From NCBI GenBank assembly GCA_030427925.1, contig JAUICJ010000005.1:1-64000 (forward strand): a stretch of 64,000 nt of DNA, in the 5' to 3' direction. A program made the translations under genes and the position numbers. Source of the DNA: Bacteroidia bacterium (GTDB lineage: Bacteria > Bacteroidota > Bacteroidia > Flavobacteriales_D > Sanyastnellaceae). Below are positions 8,627 through 17,058 of this stretch, in pieces (within the stretch, counting starts at the first letter, position 1; every line of letters starts with the position of its first letter). The notes beneath the pieces are model-generated. The model was not told the origin of the DNA, did not search any database, and saw only the letters and a program-made list of their open reading frames with translations.

Positions 8627-9370
8627 ATGAAAATCACCTTTCACCCCCTTGCTCAACGAGCGTCGCTCGTGATGAGTTTTGCCTTTTTCGGAATGGTTCA
8701 TTGGGCCGCTGCCCAAGTGACCACGTCGGTGGATTGCGTCCTCATGGGACTCGTCGTCAACGTGGGATCCCAGGAGAACGACATCAGCCTTTATCACCCG
8801 GGAGGCTATTTGACCTCGCCGCCGAGCGAGAACACCATGGAATGGCTGTTCACGGATTCCGAGGGCAACGTCATCTACGAAGAAACGTTGGTGAACGAGA
8901 ACTTTGTTTCCTTCAATCACTCGGTGCCGTTGATGGACACGATTTTCGTTTCGGTGCTGTTGACGAACGATTCTGCGGTGCTGAATGGGAACCCGGTGGC
9001 GTGCTGGATTGAGGATTACTTGGTTTGGGTCGAAACGGAAGTGATTCCGGGGACGTTCGTGGGCGCTTGGACGTTGGGGGGCAGCGTGGGGCAGGACGTG
9101 AGCGAAACTACGGGGATGACGGCCTTGGCTCCCGCGGCGCTTGAGCTCTACCCGCAGCCGGCGAGCGATCGCTTGACCTTGGCGGGGTTGCCCGCTTCGG
9201 GGCAGTTGGTGATCCGGGATTTGGCCGGCCAAACCGTTCACCTCCAGCAAGTCACTTCTCCGCAGGTGGTGCTGGACCTCGCAGCGCTGCAGCCGGGGAT
9301 GTACGTGGTCCAAATCCTGAACCGCGCCGGAGAACCGCTCCATGCCCGCCGCATGGTCGTGGCTCGCTGA
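8627..9370 (+). CDS. T9SS-sorted exported protein of unknown function
   Basis: 247 residues from ATG 8627, chosen because it directly precedes a signal peptide (AQRASLVMSFAFFGMVHWAAAQ). The frame is open further upstream, to 8531. The middle part is a beta-rich region without a recognised domain. The C-terminal ~75 residues are a T9SS type A sorting domain: LELYPQPASDRLTLAG, VIRDLAGQTV, and LQPGMYVVQIL followed by a basic end. Such proteins are exported through Sec, cross the outer membrane by the T9SS, and are released or attached to A-LPS after domain removal. It lies 20 bases before an EF-hand exported protein and may share its transcript. Confidence 0.8.
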   Translation: MKITFHPLAQRASLVMSFAFFGMVHWAAAQVTTSVDCVLMGLVVNVGSQENDISLYHPGGYLTSPPSENTMEWLFTDSEGNVIYEETLVNENFVSFNHSVPLMDTIFVSVLLTNDSAVLNGNPVACWIEDYLVWVETEVIPGTFVGAWTLGGSVGQDVSETTGMTALAPAALELYPQPASDRLTLAGLPASGQLVIRDLAGQTVHLQQVTSPQVVLDLAALQPGMYVVQILNRAGEPLHARRMVVAR

Positions 9371-9390
9371 TTTGACCTACCTTCTCGGGC

Positions 9391-10479
9391 ATGCTTTGCA
9401 GAACAGGCCTTTCCATCCTGCTGTCGGCTTACCTGATGGGGTCGACCCCTGCCGTTTCCCAAACCCCGTGCGAATGGTTTGACCACAATGGCGATGGCTT
9501 CTTGGGCGCCAACACCTGGCTCTACGTCCTGGGTCAATACGGTGCCGATGGGGAGCTCGACTTGGACGGGGACGGGTGGGTCGATGCGGACGATGTCCTG
9601 AGCTTCATGCCGTATTTCGGGCACAGCTGTCCGGTGGCGTGGCACGACACGACGGCCACGCCTCACCTGTTGGGCTTGGTGCTGGTCGAGTGGGCCACCG
9701 CTTCTGAGGACCTCGCGTCGTTGAGCGATGTGCTGCCCGCTGGAACGACGACGTATCGGCTCTATGCGCACGTGGCGGACCCTTCCGATCGCATCCTCGG
9801 CGGCTTCGGGACGGATTCGGCTCCGATGAGCGTGTCGACGGATGGGGTGTTCTTTGGGTTCGGATCGGAAGGGCCAGATGATTCGCAGTTGGCGAGCGAT
9901 GTGAATCCCCTGTTCTACGGGTTCGCGCCGGCAATGGAATACAACACGTGGTTGACGCTGGGGGAAGAACCGGGAACCACCGATGTCCTTTCCATGGCGG
10001 CAATGACCGCCCCTTTGTCCGCTGACGCGTCCACCATCGGCTGGTCCGATGCGATCGGGGGCGTTTGGTTCAACTCGGCCAGCATCGACACGCCCCAAGC
10101 CGAGGAGGGCCTCATCCTCATCGGGCAGTTCACACCGGTGGGCGGGACGTTCCTCACGGGAACGTTGAACCTGCTGCTCGAATCGTACGCGAATGGGGAG
10201 CACGAGATTGAACGCGTCGAAGGGTTGACCTTCGGAACGGACAACCTCGCGGTGCTCGGATGCATGGATGCGGAAGCGGCAAACTTCAATCCTGCAGCCA
10301 CGTTTCCTTCGGGGTCTTGCTTCATCGAAGGAGACTTCGATGGGAACGGGGAAATCGGGTTGTCCGATTTCTTGGATCTCCTTGAGCAATTCGGATGCAC
10401 CGACTGCCCCGGTGGCGACTTCAATGACGACGGAGTCGTCAACGTTCAGGACATCCTGCTTTTTTTGACGTGGCTTTGA
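9391..10479 (+). CDS. Exported protein with paired dockerin-like EF-hand modules
   Basis: 362 residues with a signal peptide (GLSILLSAYLMGSTPAVSQ). Right after it come two EF-hand-like loops (DHNGDGFLGANTW and DLDGDGWVDADDVLSFMPYF). The protein ends in another pair (DFDGNGEIGLSDFLDLLEQF and DFNDDGVVNVQDILLFLTWL) separated by GCTDCPGG. These follow the dockerin type I calcium-loop pattern (DxNxDGxVxxxD followed by a hydrophobic helix). The middle part has no recognised domain; GCMDAEAANFNPAATF resembles the CxDxxAxNYNPxA motif common in exported Bacteroidota proteins. There is no T9SS domain. A -7-like box TACCTTCT lies at 9378-9385, five bases before the ATG. Confidence 0.75.
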   Translation: MLCRTGLSILLSAYLMGSTPAVSQTPCEWFDHNGDGFLGANTWLYVLGQYGADGELDLDGDGWVDADDVLSFMPYFGHSCPVAWHDTTATPHLLGLVLVEWATASEDLASLSDVLPAGTTTYRLYAHVADPSDRILGGFGTDSAPMSVSTDGVFFGFGSEGPDDSQLASDVNPLFYGFAPAMEYNTWLTLGEEPGTTDVLSMAAMTAPLSADASTIGWSDAIGGVWFNSASIDTPQAEEGLILIGQFTPVGGTFLTGTLNLLLESYANGEHEIERVEGLTFGTDNLAVLGCMDAEAANFNPAATFPSGSCFIEGDFDGNGEIGLSDFLDLLEQFGCTDCPGGDFNDDGVVNVQDILLFLTWL

Positions 10480-10657
10480 AGCCTCAGCCGAAGGTGTTCC
10501 GGGCGTCCGAGTTCGGTGCGGCTGCGCCTTGATTTGGTCGATGAGCCTGGGAGGTTCTTGGCTTCCATTCTTGAGGGGAAATTTACCTGCGAACGGTTCG
10601 GCAACGGGGCACAGTGATGCGCTTGAACCCAGGACGTGTTTGAGGTGTTTGTGCACC

Positions 10658-11200
10658 ATGATGACGACTTCTTTCTTCGCGCTGTGGGCGTGCCTTTGGC
10701 CTTTTTCTTTGGGGTCCAAACCGGCGGCGATTGACTTCACGTTGGTGGAAGGCCAAACCTGGCGCCCCCTCAACGACAACGTCATGGGCGGGCGATCCTC
10801 GGGGGCAATCACGTGGTCCGATGCGGGGATGAGCTGGTCCGGGGCCACGCGACTCGAAAACAACGGGGGATTCAGTTCCGTCCGGTCGCCTTGGGGCAGC
10901 TCGGATTTCAGCGACCTGAAGTCCATCACCATCACCTGTCGAGGAACGGGAGGTCCGTTCAAACTCACCTTGGAGACTTCCCGGACTTGGTACTTGCCCT
11001 ATGCGTTTGCGGCCCTCGAACCGGAAAGCGAATGGTCGGAAATCACCCTTCCCCTCAAGGACTTTCGCTGGAGCCAAGCCTTCATCGGCGACACCGGATT
11101 CACCCCATCGCTGAGCAACGTGCTGCGCGTTGGCCTCATGAAATACGACGGAACGGCGCAACCCTTCCAACTCGAAGTCGCGAGCATCCGGTTCGACTGA
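10658..11200 (+). CDS. CIA30 family protein (NDUFAF1-like domain)
   Basis: 180 residues from ATG 10658 (MMTTSFFALWACLWPFSL, a probable signal peptide or anchor). The rest matches the CIA30 beta-sandwich: WRPLNDNVMGGRSSG near the start, then the ENNGGFSSVRSPWGSSDFSD region and the terminal FQLEVASIRFD. The eukaryotic relative helps assemble complex I; bacterial members are mostly uncharacterised and probably bind a ligand or sugar. The export signal suggests a periplasmic role. About 180 bases precede it, in which I see only weak promoter-like sequence. It converges with the acylase gene, with nine bases between the stops. Confidence 0.85.
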   Translation: MMTTSFFALWACLWPFSLGSKPAAIDFTLVEGQTWRPLNDNVMGGRSSGAITWSDAGMSWSGATRLENNGGFSSVRSPWGSSDFSDLKSITITCRGTGGPFKLTLETSRTWYLPYAFAALEPESEWSEITLPLKDFRWSQAFIGDTGFTPSLSNVLRVGLMKYDGTAQPFQLEVASIRFD

Positions 11201-11209
11201 ACACCGAGC

Positions 11210-13543
11210 TCAGTTGGGTACGATGCGCGCTGCAGCCGTCGTGTGCGCTTCAATGTCCGCCCGGTCCATCCGCTGCTTGCGGAACAGCCCATTGTGGTAA
11301 AGGGGCGCTTGATCGGCGTAGAATGGACTGAACACGTTGCCGGATTGGCCGGTCGGCAAGACGCTCTCTGCTCCCGCCACGTCGGCAAAGTCGATGCCGA
11401 TGCGCATGGAAGGACCCGAGAACACCCCGTAATCCACGTCGCGCTTCAGCTTGAATTCGTATTTGTTCAGGGCATCCTTCGCAGCAGGCAACGCGAAGGG
11501 ACCGACACTCAGCCACTCCCCCACCACCGGCACATCGGCCATGGCGTGGCGGTGCGTGACGGTGTGCAACTTGCCATAATGCCACGCGGCCGCATCCGCT
11601 CCCAATGCCGCCGTCAGGTCCGCTCGCGCAGCCCGCAAAGCTGCCGCCACCACCGTGGAAGCGCCTTCCCTCTCGGGCGTCCGCACATCGTCCCACCACG
11701 GAGAATCCGAAGCCCGAAGCAACCGCGGGAACGTGTTCTCACTCACGATGGTCCGGTGCCACGCCTCAAACCGCTCCGCATCCTCGAATTCATCGGCCAT
11801 GGCGCCTTCGATGATGCGGTACATCCACCGATAATACAGCGTGGGCGCCACGTCCTCAACCCCATGCTCGCCGTTCCATCCGATGAGAAACGGCTCCACC
11901 TCCTCGCCCGCTGCCTGCGCCATCGCCACCATCCGACGCGCGTTCTCCGCATACACGGGCGACCGGTCATCGAGTTGAATGCGCTGGGCGTCGGCGACGG
12001 TCCAGTCGTTTTTCGGCGCGGACAACGCTTGGAAGATGCCCGCAGCCCGGGTGTTCCCGGAATAGTAATGGCCCGGGTAACGCATGGAATCGCGGGGCTC
12101 GGGCGCGTTGTTTGCCGAGTAGACGAATCCGCGGGACGGATTGACGGTTTGGGGATTGCGGTCAAACGCGTACCAACCGGTAGGATCGTTCGCAGGATCT
12201 GTGCCGTCGATGGCCGTTTTCGTGTCGACGTGATCGGGGCGGATGGGGAGTTTCGCACTGGCCCACCAACCGATGTTGCCCTCTGCGTCGCCGTACATCA
12301 TGTTCACCCCTGGGGCGTGGATGAGCGAGGCGTGGTGGGCAAAATCGTCGATGCCGTGTCCGCGCGAAAACCCGTAAAACGCTTCGGGAATGCGGTTTTC
12401 GGGGTATTGCGTGTACGCCCACCACATGGACAGGCTGTCCTCGATGAGCGGGCCGTGGTGGGTCTTCCGGACTTCAAAGGTCACGGGTTCGCCCCCGGCC
12501 ACGTCGATGGTTTCTTGGGTAATCGCGAGGTCGCGCCATTCGCCGCCGTGCAGGTAGCGGTCGCCGTCGATGTGCTCGCGGTAGAGGTCGATGTCGTCGT
12601 TGACGAACATGGTGATGCCCCACGCGTGATCGCGAGTGTGGCCGATGACCGGAAATGGAATGCCCGCGAGGTGGTTGCCGTAGTATTCGAGTGTGGGGGT
12701 CACGAGGTGGGCTTCATACCAAACCGAAGGCTGGGCAAATGCCATGTGCGCATCGTTGCAAAACAGCACCTCCCCCGACGCCGTCCGCTCCCCGCTCAGC
12801 ACCCAAGCGTTCGAACCAAGCCACTGCGGGACCGGCCGAAGGGCGTCCAAGCGGCTGACGCGCCCGGCCAAGCGACTGAGGTCGGCGGGAGTGGCGTTGG
12901 GGATGCGCGTGAATCCGGTTTGGTCCACCGCCAAGAGGGAATAGCGAGCCGAATCGAGGTGGTGCTTCATCCAGTCCAACACCGGTTCCGTCTTCAAATG
13001 AATCGCGAACGAATACGCCATGAATCCCGCCGCGCAGTAAACATCCCGGGTCGAAAACGGCTCGGGCTGCGCGCCCAACAGGCGGTATTCCAGCGGCCGC
13101 GCTCCCGACTCCACATACGCATTCACGCCTTCCAAGTAGGCCTCCAGGACCGCCTTCAATGAATCGGGTGCCTCTGCATCGAAGCGAGCCGCCTCCTTCA
13201 CCGCGACTTCGCGCATGCCCAGCGTGCGCAGGTAGCGGTCATTTTCAACCAAGTCCGCTCCCAGCAACGCCGACAACTCGCCCGCTCCGGCTCGGCGCAG
13301 CAAGTCCATTTGCCAAAGCCGTTCCGACGCGTGGACGTACCCCAATGCAAACACCGCATCCGCTTCGCGATCCGCGTAAATGTGCGGAACACCGTGGTCA
13401 TCAAACAGAACCTCCACCGGGGCGCTGATCGACGCCGCTTCCACGGAAAATTCGTAATCGGGCTGGAGGCTGCTGTACTGCACCACCAACCAAGCAATCC
13501 CCGCCATTGCGGCCACGAGGAGGACCCGGAGCAAGTTCTTCAT
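11210..13543 (-). CDS. Penicillin acylase family hydrolase
   Basis: 777 residues. An N-terminal hydrophobic segment (LLRVLLVAAMAGIAWLVV) is an export signal or anchor. The precursor matches the Ntn-hydrolase penicillin/AHL acylase family: DDHGVPHIYADREADAVFALGY near residue 48-69 and HASERLWQMDLLRR. The alpha/beta junction is at QWLGSNAWVLSG, where Ser244 would become the N-terminal nucleophile after self-cleavage. Downstream, CNDAHMAF, PVIGHTRDHAWGITMFVNDD and the terminal region PTGQSGNVFSPFYADQ are typical. It would cleave amide-linked acyl groups in the periplasm; the substrate (beta-lactam, acyl-homoserine lactone or another amide) cannot be decided. It is single-gene and convergent with the CIA30 gene. 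Confidence 0.92.
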   Translation of the reverse strand: MKNLLRVLLVAAMAGIAWLVVQYSSLQPDYEFSVEAASISAPVEVLFDDHGVPHIYADREADAVFALGYVHASERLWQMDLLRRAGAGELSALLGADLVENDRYLRTLGMREVAVKEAARFDAEAPDSLKAVLEAYLEGVNAYVESGARPLEYRLLGAQPEPFSTRDVYCAAGFMAYSFAIHLKTEPVLDWMKHHLDSARYSLLAVDQTGFTRIPNATPADLSRLAGRVSRLDALRPVPQWLGSNAWVLSGERTASGEVLFCNDAHMAFAQPSVWYEAHLVTPTLEYYGNHLAGIPFPVIGHTRDHAWGITMFVNDDIDLYREHIDGDRYLHGGEWRDLAITQETIDVAGGEPVTFEVRKTHHGPLIEDSLSMWWAYTQYPENRIPEAFYGFSRGHGIDDFAHHASLIHAPGVNMMYGDAEGNIGWWASAKLPIRPDHVDTKTAIDGTDPANDPTGWYAFDRNPQTVNPSRGFVYSANNAPEPRDSMRYPGHYYSGNTRAAGIFQALSAPKNDWTVADAQRIQLDDRSPVYAENARRMVAMAQAAGEEVEPFLIGWNGEHGVEDVAPTLYYRWMYRIIEGAMADEFEDAERFEAWHRTIVSENTFPRLLRASDSPWWDDVRTPEREGASTVVAAALRAARADLTAALGADAAAWHYGKLHTVTHRHAMADVPVVGEWLSVGPFALPAAKDALNKYEFKLKRDVDYGVFSGPSMRIGIDFADVAGAESVLPTGQSGNVFSPFYADQAPLYHNGLFRKQRMDRADIEAHTTAAARIVPN

Positions 13544-13733
13544 TGCCGTGAATGTACGGCGGATTGCACCGTTGGACCCGCAGGGCTCGCATGGCTCTGA
13601 AGGAACGGCTGTCGTCCCGGCAGGGATTGTCTACACCGCCTTGTTCACCAACCGATCAACCGCGCCCACCCCGTTGTTCGTTCAGGCATTTTCGACGCCC
13701 ACGGCACCCTGCGGATGACCGCGGGTGAGCGAC

Positions 13734-13973
13734 TCAACCGATGATGTTGCGAACGTCTTTGAAAAAGTTCCGCAGCGCCTCTTTCGGCTCGATGCCCTCC
13801 TGTTCTGCTTGGGCCAAAATCCGCTTCGCCCCCAAAATGTTCGTCAACCGATCACCCAATTCCGCGACGTCATTGGCCTCATCGTCCATCGAGGCGTAAA
13901 CCTCCTGCTCCAAGGCATCCAACCCCGCCACATCGTATTCCGCAATCAACTTCCGGATGGCTCCTGCATTCAT
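13734..13973 (-). CDS. Small conserved protein coupled to thioredoxin
   Basis: 79 residues, acidic and helical, with no cysteine and no signal peptide. It resembles a small Bacteroidota family usually encoded directly after a thioredoxin (DUF6952-like; the assignment is from memory of the family pattern AKRILAQAEQEG). Its ATG overlaps the thioredoxin stop in an ATGA, so the two are translationally coupled. The function is unknown. The roughly 190 bases between it and the acylase gene hold no feature I can support. Confidence 0.7.
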   Translation of the reverse strand: MNAGAIRKLIAEYDVAGLDALEQEVYASMDDEANDVAELGDRLTNILGAKRILAQAEQEGIEPKEALRNFFKDVRNIIG

Positions 13974-14275
13974 GACGCCACCGAGTTTGCAAGTTCCGTC
14001 ACGCGGTCCTTCTTGGCCGTCGAAAACTCCTCGACGAGTTGGCCGCCCTTGAATCCGGCGAAGTACGGGAGGTCATTGATTTTGAAGGCCTCCTTGACGT
14101 CCATGAATTCTTCCACATCCACGTCGATGAAGGTCACGTCTCCGTACGCCTCGTCCGCCTTCAAGCCGTTTACGTGAGGAGCGAGCAGCTTGCACACCCC
14201 ACACCAGGAGGCGTGAAATCGAATGAAGAGCCGGGGTTTGGTCTTGATTTCTTGAATGAGATCGGGCAGTTTCAT
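13970..14275 (-). CDS. Thioredoxin family protein
   Basis: 101 residues from MKLPDLIQEIKTK; an in-frame upstream extension to 14329 lacks family sequence. It is a thioredoxin fold with the redox motif ASWCGVCKLLAPHV. The usual proline between the cysteines is replaced by Gly-Val (WCGVC rather than WCGPC), which typically alters redox potential. The cis-proline is in NDLPYFAGF. Without a signal peptide it is cytosolic, probably reducing protein disulfides or a peroxiredoxin. It forms a two-gene operon with the downstream 79-residue protein through an ATGA overlap. Confidence 0.88.
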   Translation of the reverse strand: MKLPDLIQEIKTKPRLFIRFHASWCGVCKLLAPHVNGLKADEAYGDVTFIDVDVEEFMDVKEAFKINDLPYFAGFKGGQLVEEFSTAKKDRVTELANSVAS

Positions 14276-14476
14276 GGCAAAGGATTTAAAGGGTAAAACA
14301 ATTCCCGCTCGGCGCGGTTCATGGTCCAATGACCAGCGGCAAATTTACCGCGGACCGATGTGGCGTGCGGGATTGATTTCATCCAAAACGTCGATTGCTC
14401 ATTGACTGCATCAATCACGTTTCTGAACCGGGCGCATCCGATTGGCAGACAACGGAACAAGCCCGCCCGTGTGCGC

Positions 14477-15358
14477 TCAATTGGGACAGAGCTCCGAGAA
14501 ATCGCTCAGCAGGACGAGCATGTCCCCCACGCTGACCACCCCGTCGTGGTTGATGTCGGAAGGGCACAATTGGGTTTGGCTCATCAAGTCGAGGGCCAAA
14601 TCCACCGCGTCTGGCCGGCCGTTGCCATCCGTATCGATCTGCATCGGATCGGTGCCAAACAGGGTGACTTCCTCGCCATCGGTGAGTCCATCGCCATCGG
14701 TGTCGGGGTCGTTGGCATCGGTTCCCCATTCGTATTCGGCTTGGTCGGTGAGTCCGTCTTCGTCGGAATCCGTTCCGGTTTCGCCATCGCCACCCGTGCC
14801 GTCTTCGCTGCCCGTGCCATCGTCGCCGCTGCCGCCCGTGCCGTCTTCACCGCCGCCGCCCGTGCCGTCACCGCTGCCGCCGCTCGTGCCGTCTTCGCCA
14901 CCACTGCCCGTGCCGTCTTCGCCGCTGCCGCCCGTGCCGTCTTCGCCGCCGCCGCCCGTGCCGTCTTCGCCGCTGCCGCCCGTGCCGACTTCGCCGCCGC
15001 CACCCGTGCCGTCTTCACCGCCGCCGCCCGTGCCTTCTTCGCCGCCGCCGCCCGTGCCATCGTCGCCGCTGCCTCCCGTGCCGTCTTCGCCGCCACCGCT
15101 CGTGCCGTCACCGCTGCCGGTGCCGTCGTCGCTCGCACAGAACCACGGTCCCACCGTTGGGAACCCCAAACACGCCGCATAACAGGGGTTGGGCACTTGA
15201 ACGCCTTCCCCCTCCACGATCATGACGCAAACGGGCCCGCCTTCGGCATCCGCACAATCCACGCATTCGGCAAGCGCCGATTCCAAATCAAAATCACCCT
15301 GCGAAAGGCACGAAAAGGTCATCCCAAGCGCCGCAAATGCAAAAATCCAATGCTTCAT
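14477..15358 (-). CDS. Exported Gly/Asp/Glu-repeat protein with TSP3 and Cys-flanked EF-hand C-terminus
   Basis: 293 residues from MKHWIFAFAALGMTFSC, a signal peptide; upstream codons are non-coding in character. Residues 32-74 hold six cysteines with PVCV, NPCYAACLGF and WFC, a Kazal-like spacing. Residues about 78-196 are a Gly-rich acidic stalk of GGSGEDGT/GGGGEDGT units. Residues 197-250 are thrombospondin type 3 calcium repeats (DSDEDGLTDQAEYEWGTD and DTDGDGLTDGEEV). The end is a dockerin-like loop bracketed by cysteines (CPSDINHDGVVSVGDMLVLL, then SDFSELCPN). The last ~90 residues closely match the end of the protein at 17771-19294. There is no T9SS domain. A calcium-stabilised surface stalk is the best inference. 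Confidence 0.75.
   Translation of the reverse strand: MKHWIFAFAALGMTFSCLSQGDFDLESALAECVDCADAEGGPVCVMIVEGEGVQVPNPCYAACLGFPTVGPWFCASDDGTGSGDGTSGGGEDGTGGSGDDGTGGGGEEGTGGGGEDGTGGGGEVGTGGSGEDGTGGGGEDGTGGSGEDGTGSGGEDGTSGGSGDGTGGGGEDGTGGSGDDGTGSEDGTGGDGETGTDSDEDGLTDQAEYEWGTDANDPDTDGDGLTDGEEVTLFGTDPMQIDTDGNGRPDAVDLALDLMSQTQLCPSDINHDGVVSVGDMLVLLSDFSELCPN
14771..15127 (-). repeat. Tandem repeat encoding GGxGEDGT units
   Basis: About 350 bases of imperfect 21-24-base units encoding glycine-rich acidic heptapeptides (GGGGEDGT, GGSGEDGT, GGSGDDGT). Unit sequences vary by synonymous and single-residue changes, so the array is old enough to have diverged but still prone to slippage. It creates a long spurious open frame on the opposite strand. 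Confidence 0.85.
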
Positions 15359-15400
15359 GCCGACAAAGTAGACCGCGATTTGGCCTTTCACCAAAAAATC

Positions 15401-16693
15401 TCAGTGCCGAATGACCAGGCGACCGCCCAACCCGGGAAATCCGGGCAGGAACCAGTGGTACAGGCCATTCGCCAAACCGGCAGCGTCCACCTCCCCAAGC
15501 GCCGACGCTTTCAACCGATGCACCGCCCCGCGTACATCCACCAACCCGACTTCCCTCACCTGAACGCCCTCCTCACACACCACCTTGAATCGGTCCGAAG
15601 CCGGATTCGGGTAAGCCATCGATTCGCCTCGGGCGGAAGGGCGCACGGCAGAGGTGCAATTGGGGGCATCGGCTTCCGCTTCGAACAAGCTTCCGCTTTC
15701 CACCCACCAGCGCATCCAGTTTCCGCCGATTCCCGAATGCCAGTCGTTCAAGTCGAAACCATTCGCCCCGTCCGGCGTGCCCTTCACGTGATACACGGCG
15801 ACGGCTTGTCCCGCAAGGTTCCACTCGAGCGGTGCTCCCGGCGCGCAAGCTTCCGGCACCGCGGGCGACACTTCGCAATTGGGCGCCAAAAAGTAGGCGT
15901 TGTCATCGTAAACAGGATGCTCCCCAAACACCCGAGCCCATCCCGTCTCATCGACGCAAACCGCCGTGTATTCATCGCACGCAATCCCGCGAGCCAGGGC
16001 TCCGTAATCCGTGAGCGTGCGCGCCAAAAACACCACGTGCCTTCCCTTCCGATCCGGGGAATCGTAATGCGTGTCCGTCACCACCTCCTCCAAATACGGA
16101 ACGTGCAAAAACGCCGCTGAATCCACCGTGACGTTCCCGTCGTAGGGCGCGTTCAGCGCGGTGGCCGATGTCACCGTACCGTTCGCTGCGCTGAAGTAGT
16201 GGCCGCCGAGGATGGCCATGCCCGCGCTGGTGCCGCCGACCACCACATTCCGTTCCGCGATGCCCTCGTTGATGAGATCGGCCACCGGGGTGTCACGCCA
16301 AAACTGCACGTAATCCCATTGATCGCCGCCCGCGAACCAAATGCCTTCCGCGCGTTGAATGCGCTCGTGCACTTCTGGAAGGTAGGCGGCTGCTTGGCCA
16401 GAAAACACCAAGGTCTCGACGGAATTAAGATCCACCCCGAGTTCATTGAAAAGGTAGTTGTTGTAGCCGTCGCTGCCCGAAGCGCGAAGGACCAACACGT
16501 CGCCGCCGTCGACCCGTTCGAGGAACCACGTCATGGCCTGGTCGTCTTCACTGGCTCCGCCCATCAAGCACACGCCGCCGAGGGGAGTCGTCACGGCATC
16601 GGATGGGTTGCCCGTGAAGTATGAAACGTAGCCCTGTCCCGCTGCCCATCCGGCGGTGATGTGGAGCCAAACAACGCACAGCATCGACCTCAT
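15401..16693 (-). CDS. Cyanophycinase-like peptidase (S51) with T9SS sorting domain
   Basis: 430 residues from MRSMLCVVWLHITAGWAAGQ, a signal peptide; the longer frame upstream overlaps the neighbouring small gene. The catalytic part matches peptidase S51/cyanophycinase: CLMGGASEDDQAM, LVLRASGSDGYNNYLF, GIWFAGGDQWDYVQFW, and the nucleophile elbow VVVGGTSAGMAILGG with the presumed catalytic serine. The C-terminal ~75 residues are a type A sorting domain (MAYPNPASDRFKVV, then GLVDVRGAVHRLKA and LANGLYHW). It would be a secreted serine hydrolase acting on peptides or on beta-aspartyl polymers such as cyanophycin; the substrate is inference. Its start overlaps the upstream small membrane gene in ATGA, indicating coupled translation. 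Confidence 0.87.
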   Translation of the reverse strand: MRSMLCVVWLHITAGWAAGQGYVSYFTGNPSDAVTTPLGGVCLMGGASEDDQAMTWFLERVDGGDVLVLRASGSDGYNNYLFNELGVDLNSVETLVFSGQAAAYLPEVHERIQRAEGIWFAGGDQWDYVQFWRDTPVADLINEGIAERNVVVGGTSAGMAILGGHYFSAANGTVTSATALNAPYDGNVTVDSAAFLHVPYLEEVVTDTHYDSPDRKGRHVVFLARTLTDYGALARGIACDEYTAVCVDETGWARVFGEHPVYDDNAYFLAPNCEVSPAVPEACAPGAPLEWNLAGQAVAVYHVKGTPDGANGFDLNDWHSGIGGNWMRWWVESGSLFEAEADAPNCTSAVRPSARGESMAYPNPASDRFKVVCEEGVQVREVGLVDVRGAVHRLKASALGEVDAAGLANGLYHWFLPGFPGLGGRLVIRH

Positions 16694-16896
16694 CGCCCTG
16701 GGTTTTGGGCATGCGAAAAGGAACCGAGGAGAAGGAATGCTGCCCCGAAAAGCAGTCCCAGCACGCCGACTCCCACATTGAACAGCTGCTCCGCCGCCAT
16801 CCACCGATTCAACTTGAACGCAACGCCCGCTAACGCAAGCGCCAAACCGACCAAAATCAATGCGAGGCACGCGCGTTGGGTTCGGATCTTATTCAT
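16690..16896 (-). CDS. Small two-helix membrane protein
   Basis: 68 residues. Two hydrophobic helices (ALILVGLALALAGVAF and VGVGVLGLLFGAAFLLL) flank the loop KLNRWMAAEQLFN. It is clearly related to the 58-residue protein at 22705-22881, which shares GxAFKLNxxMxAExxFNxGV. The helix-loop pattern faintly recalls the transmembrane part of GldL-like proteins (LGxxFKIxHWPGA), but it is too short to assign. The stop overlaps the start of the secreted S51 peptidase in ATGA. A -7-like TACCTTCG lies about seven bases upstream of its ATG on the minus strand. Confidence 0.75.
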   Translation of the reverse strand: MNKIRTQRACLALILVGLALALAGVAFKLNRWMAAEQLFNVGVGVLGLLFGAAFLLLGSFSHAQNPGR

Positions 16897-17058
16897 GGAA
16901 ACGAAGGTACGTTTTGACTTTTTACTGTCTGCGTAACAGGCCCCTTAGGAAACACCGATCGATGGAGCATCCTGCTTCGGGGCACCTGCTCGGTGATGAC
17001 CGTCGGGTATTTAACCTACCTTCGGCACGTGTATTCATATGAAATCAAATAAGTTAAG

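Noticed and set aside
9238-10968. A 576-codon open frame on the minus strand
   Set aside because: It runs antisense to two genes with clear signal peptides and motifs; its Arg/His-rich composition is typical of a shadow frame in GC-rich DNA.
13544-13733. Gap between the acylase start and the 79-residue gene examined for small genes or RNA
   Set aside because: No frame with plausible start and composition and no stable hairpin with a T tract was seen.
14360-16120. A 586-codon open frame on the plus strand with Ala/Val-rich repeats
   Set aside because: It is the antisense of the GGxGEDGT repeat gene and the S51 peptidase gene; its repeats mirror the real protein's repeats, and it has no signal peptide or family match.
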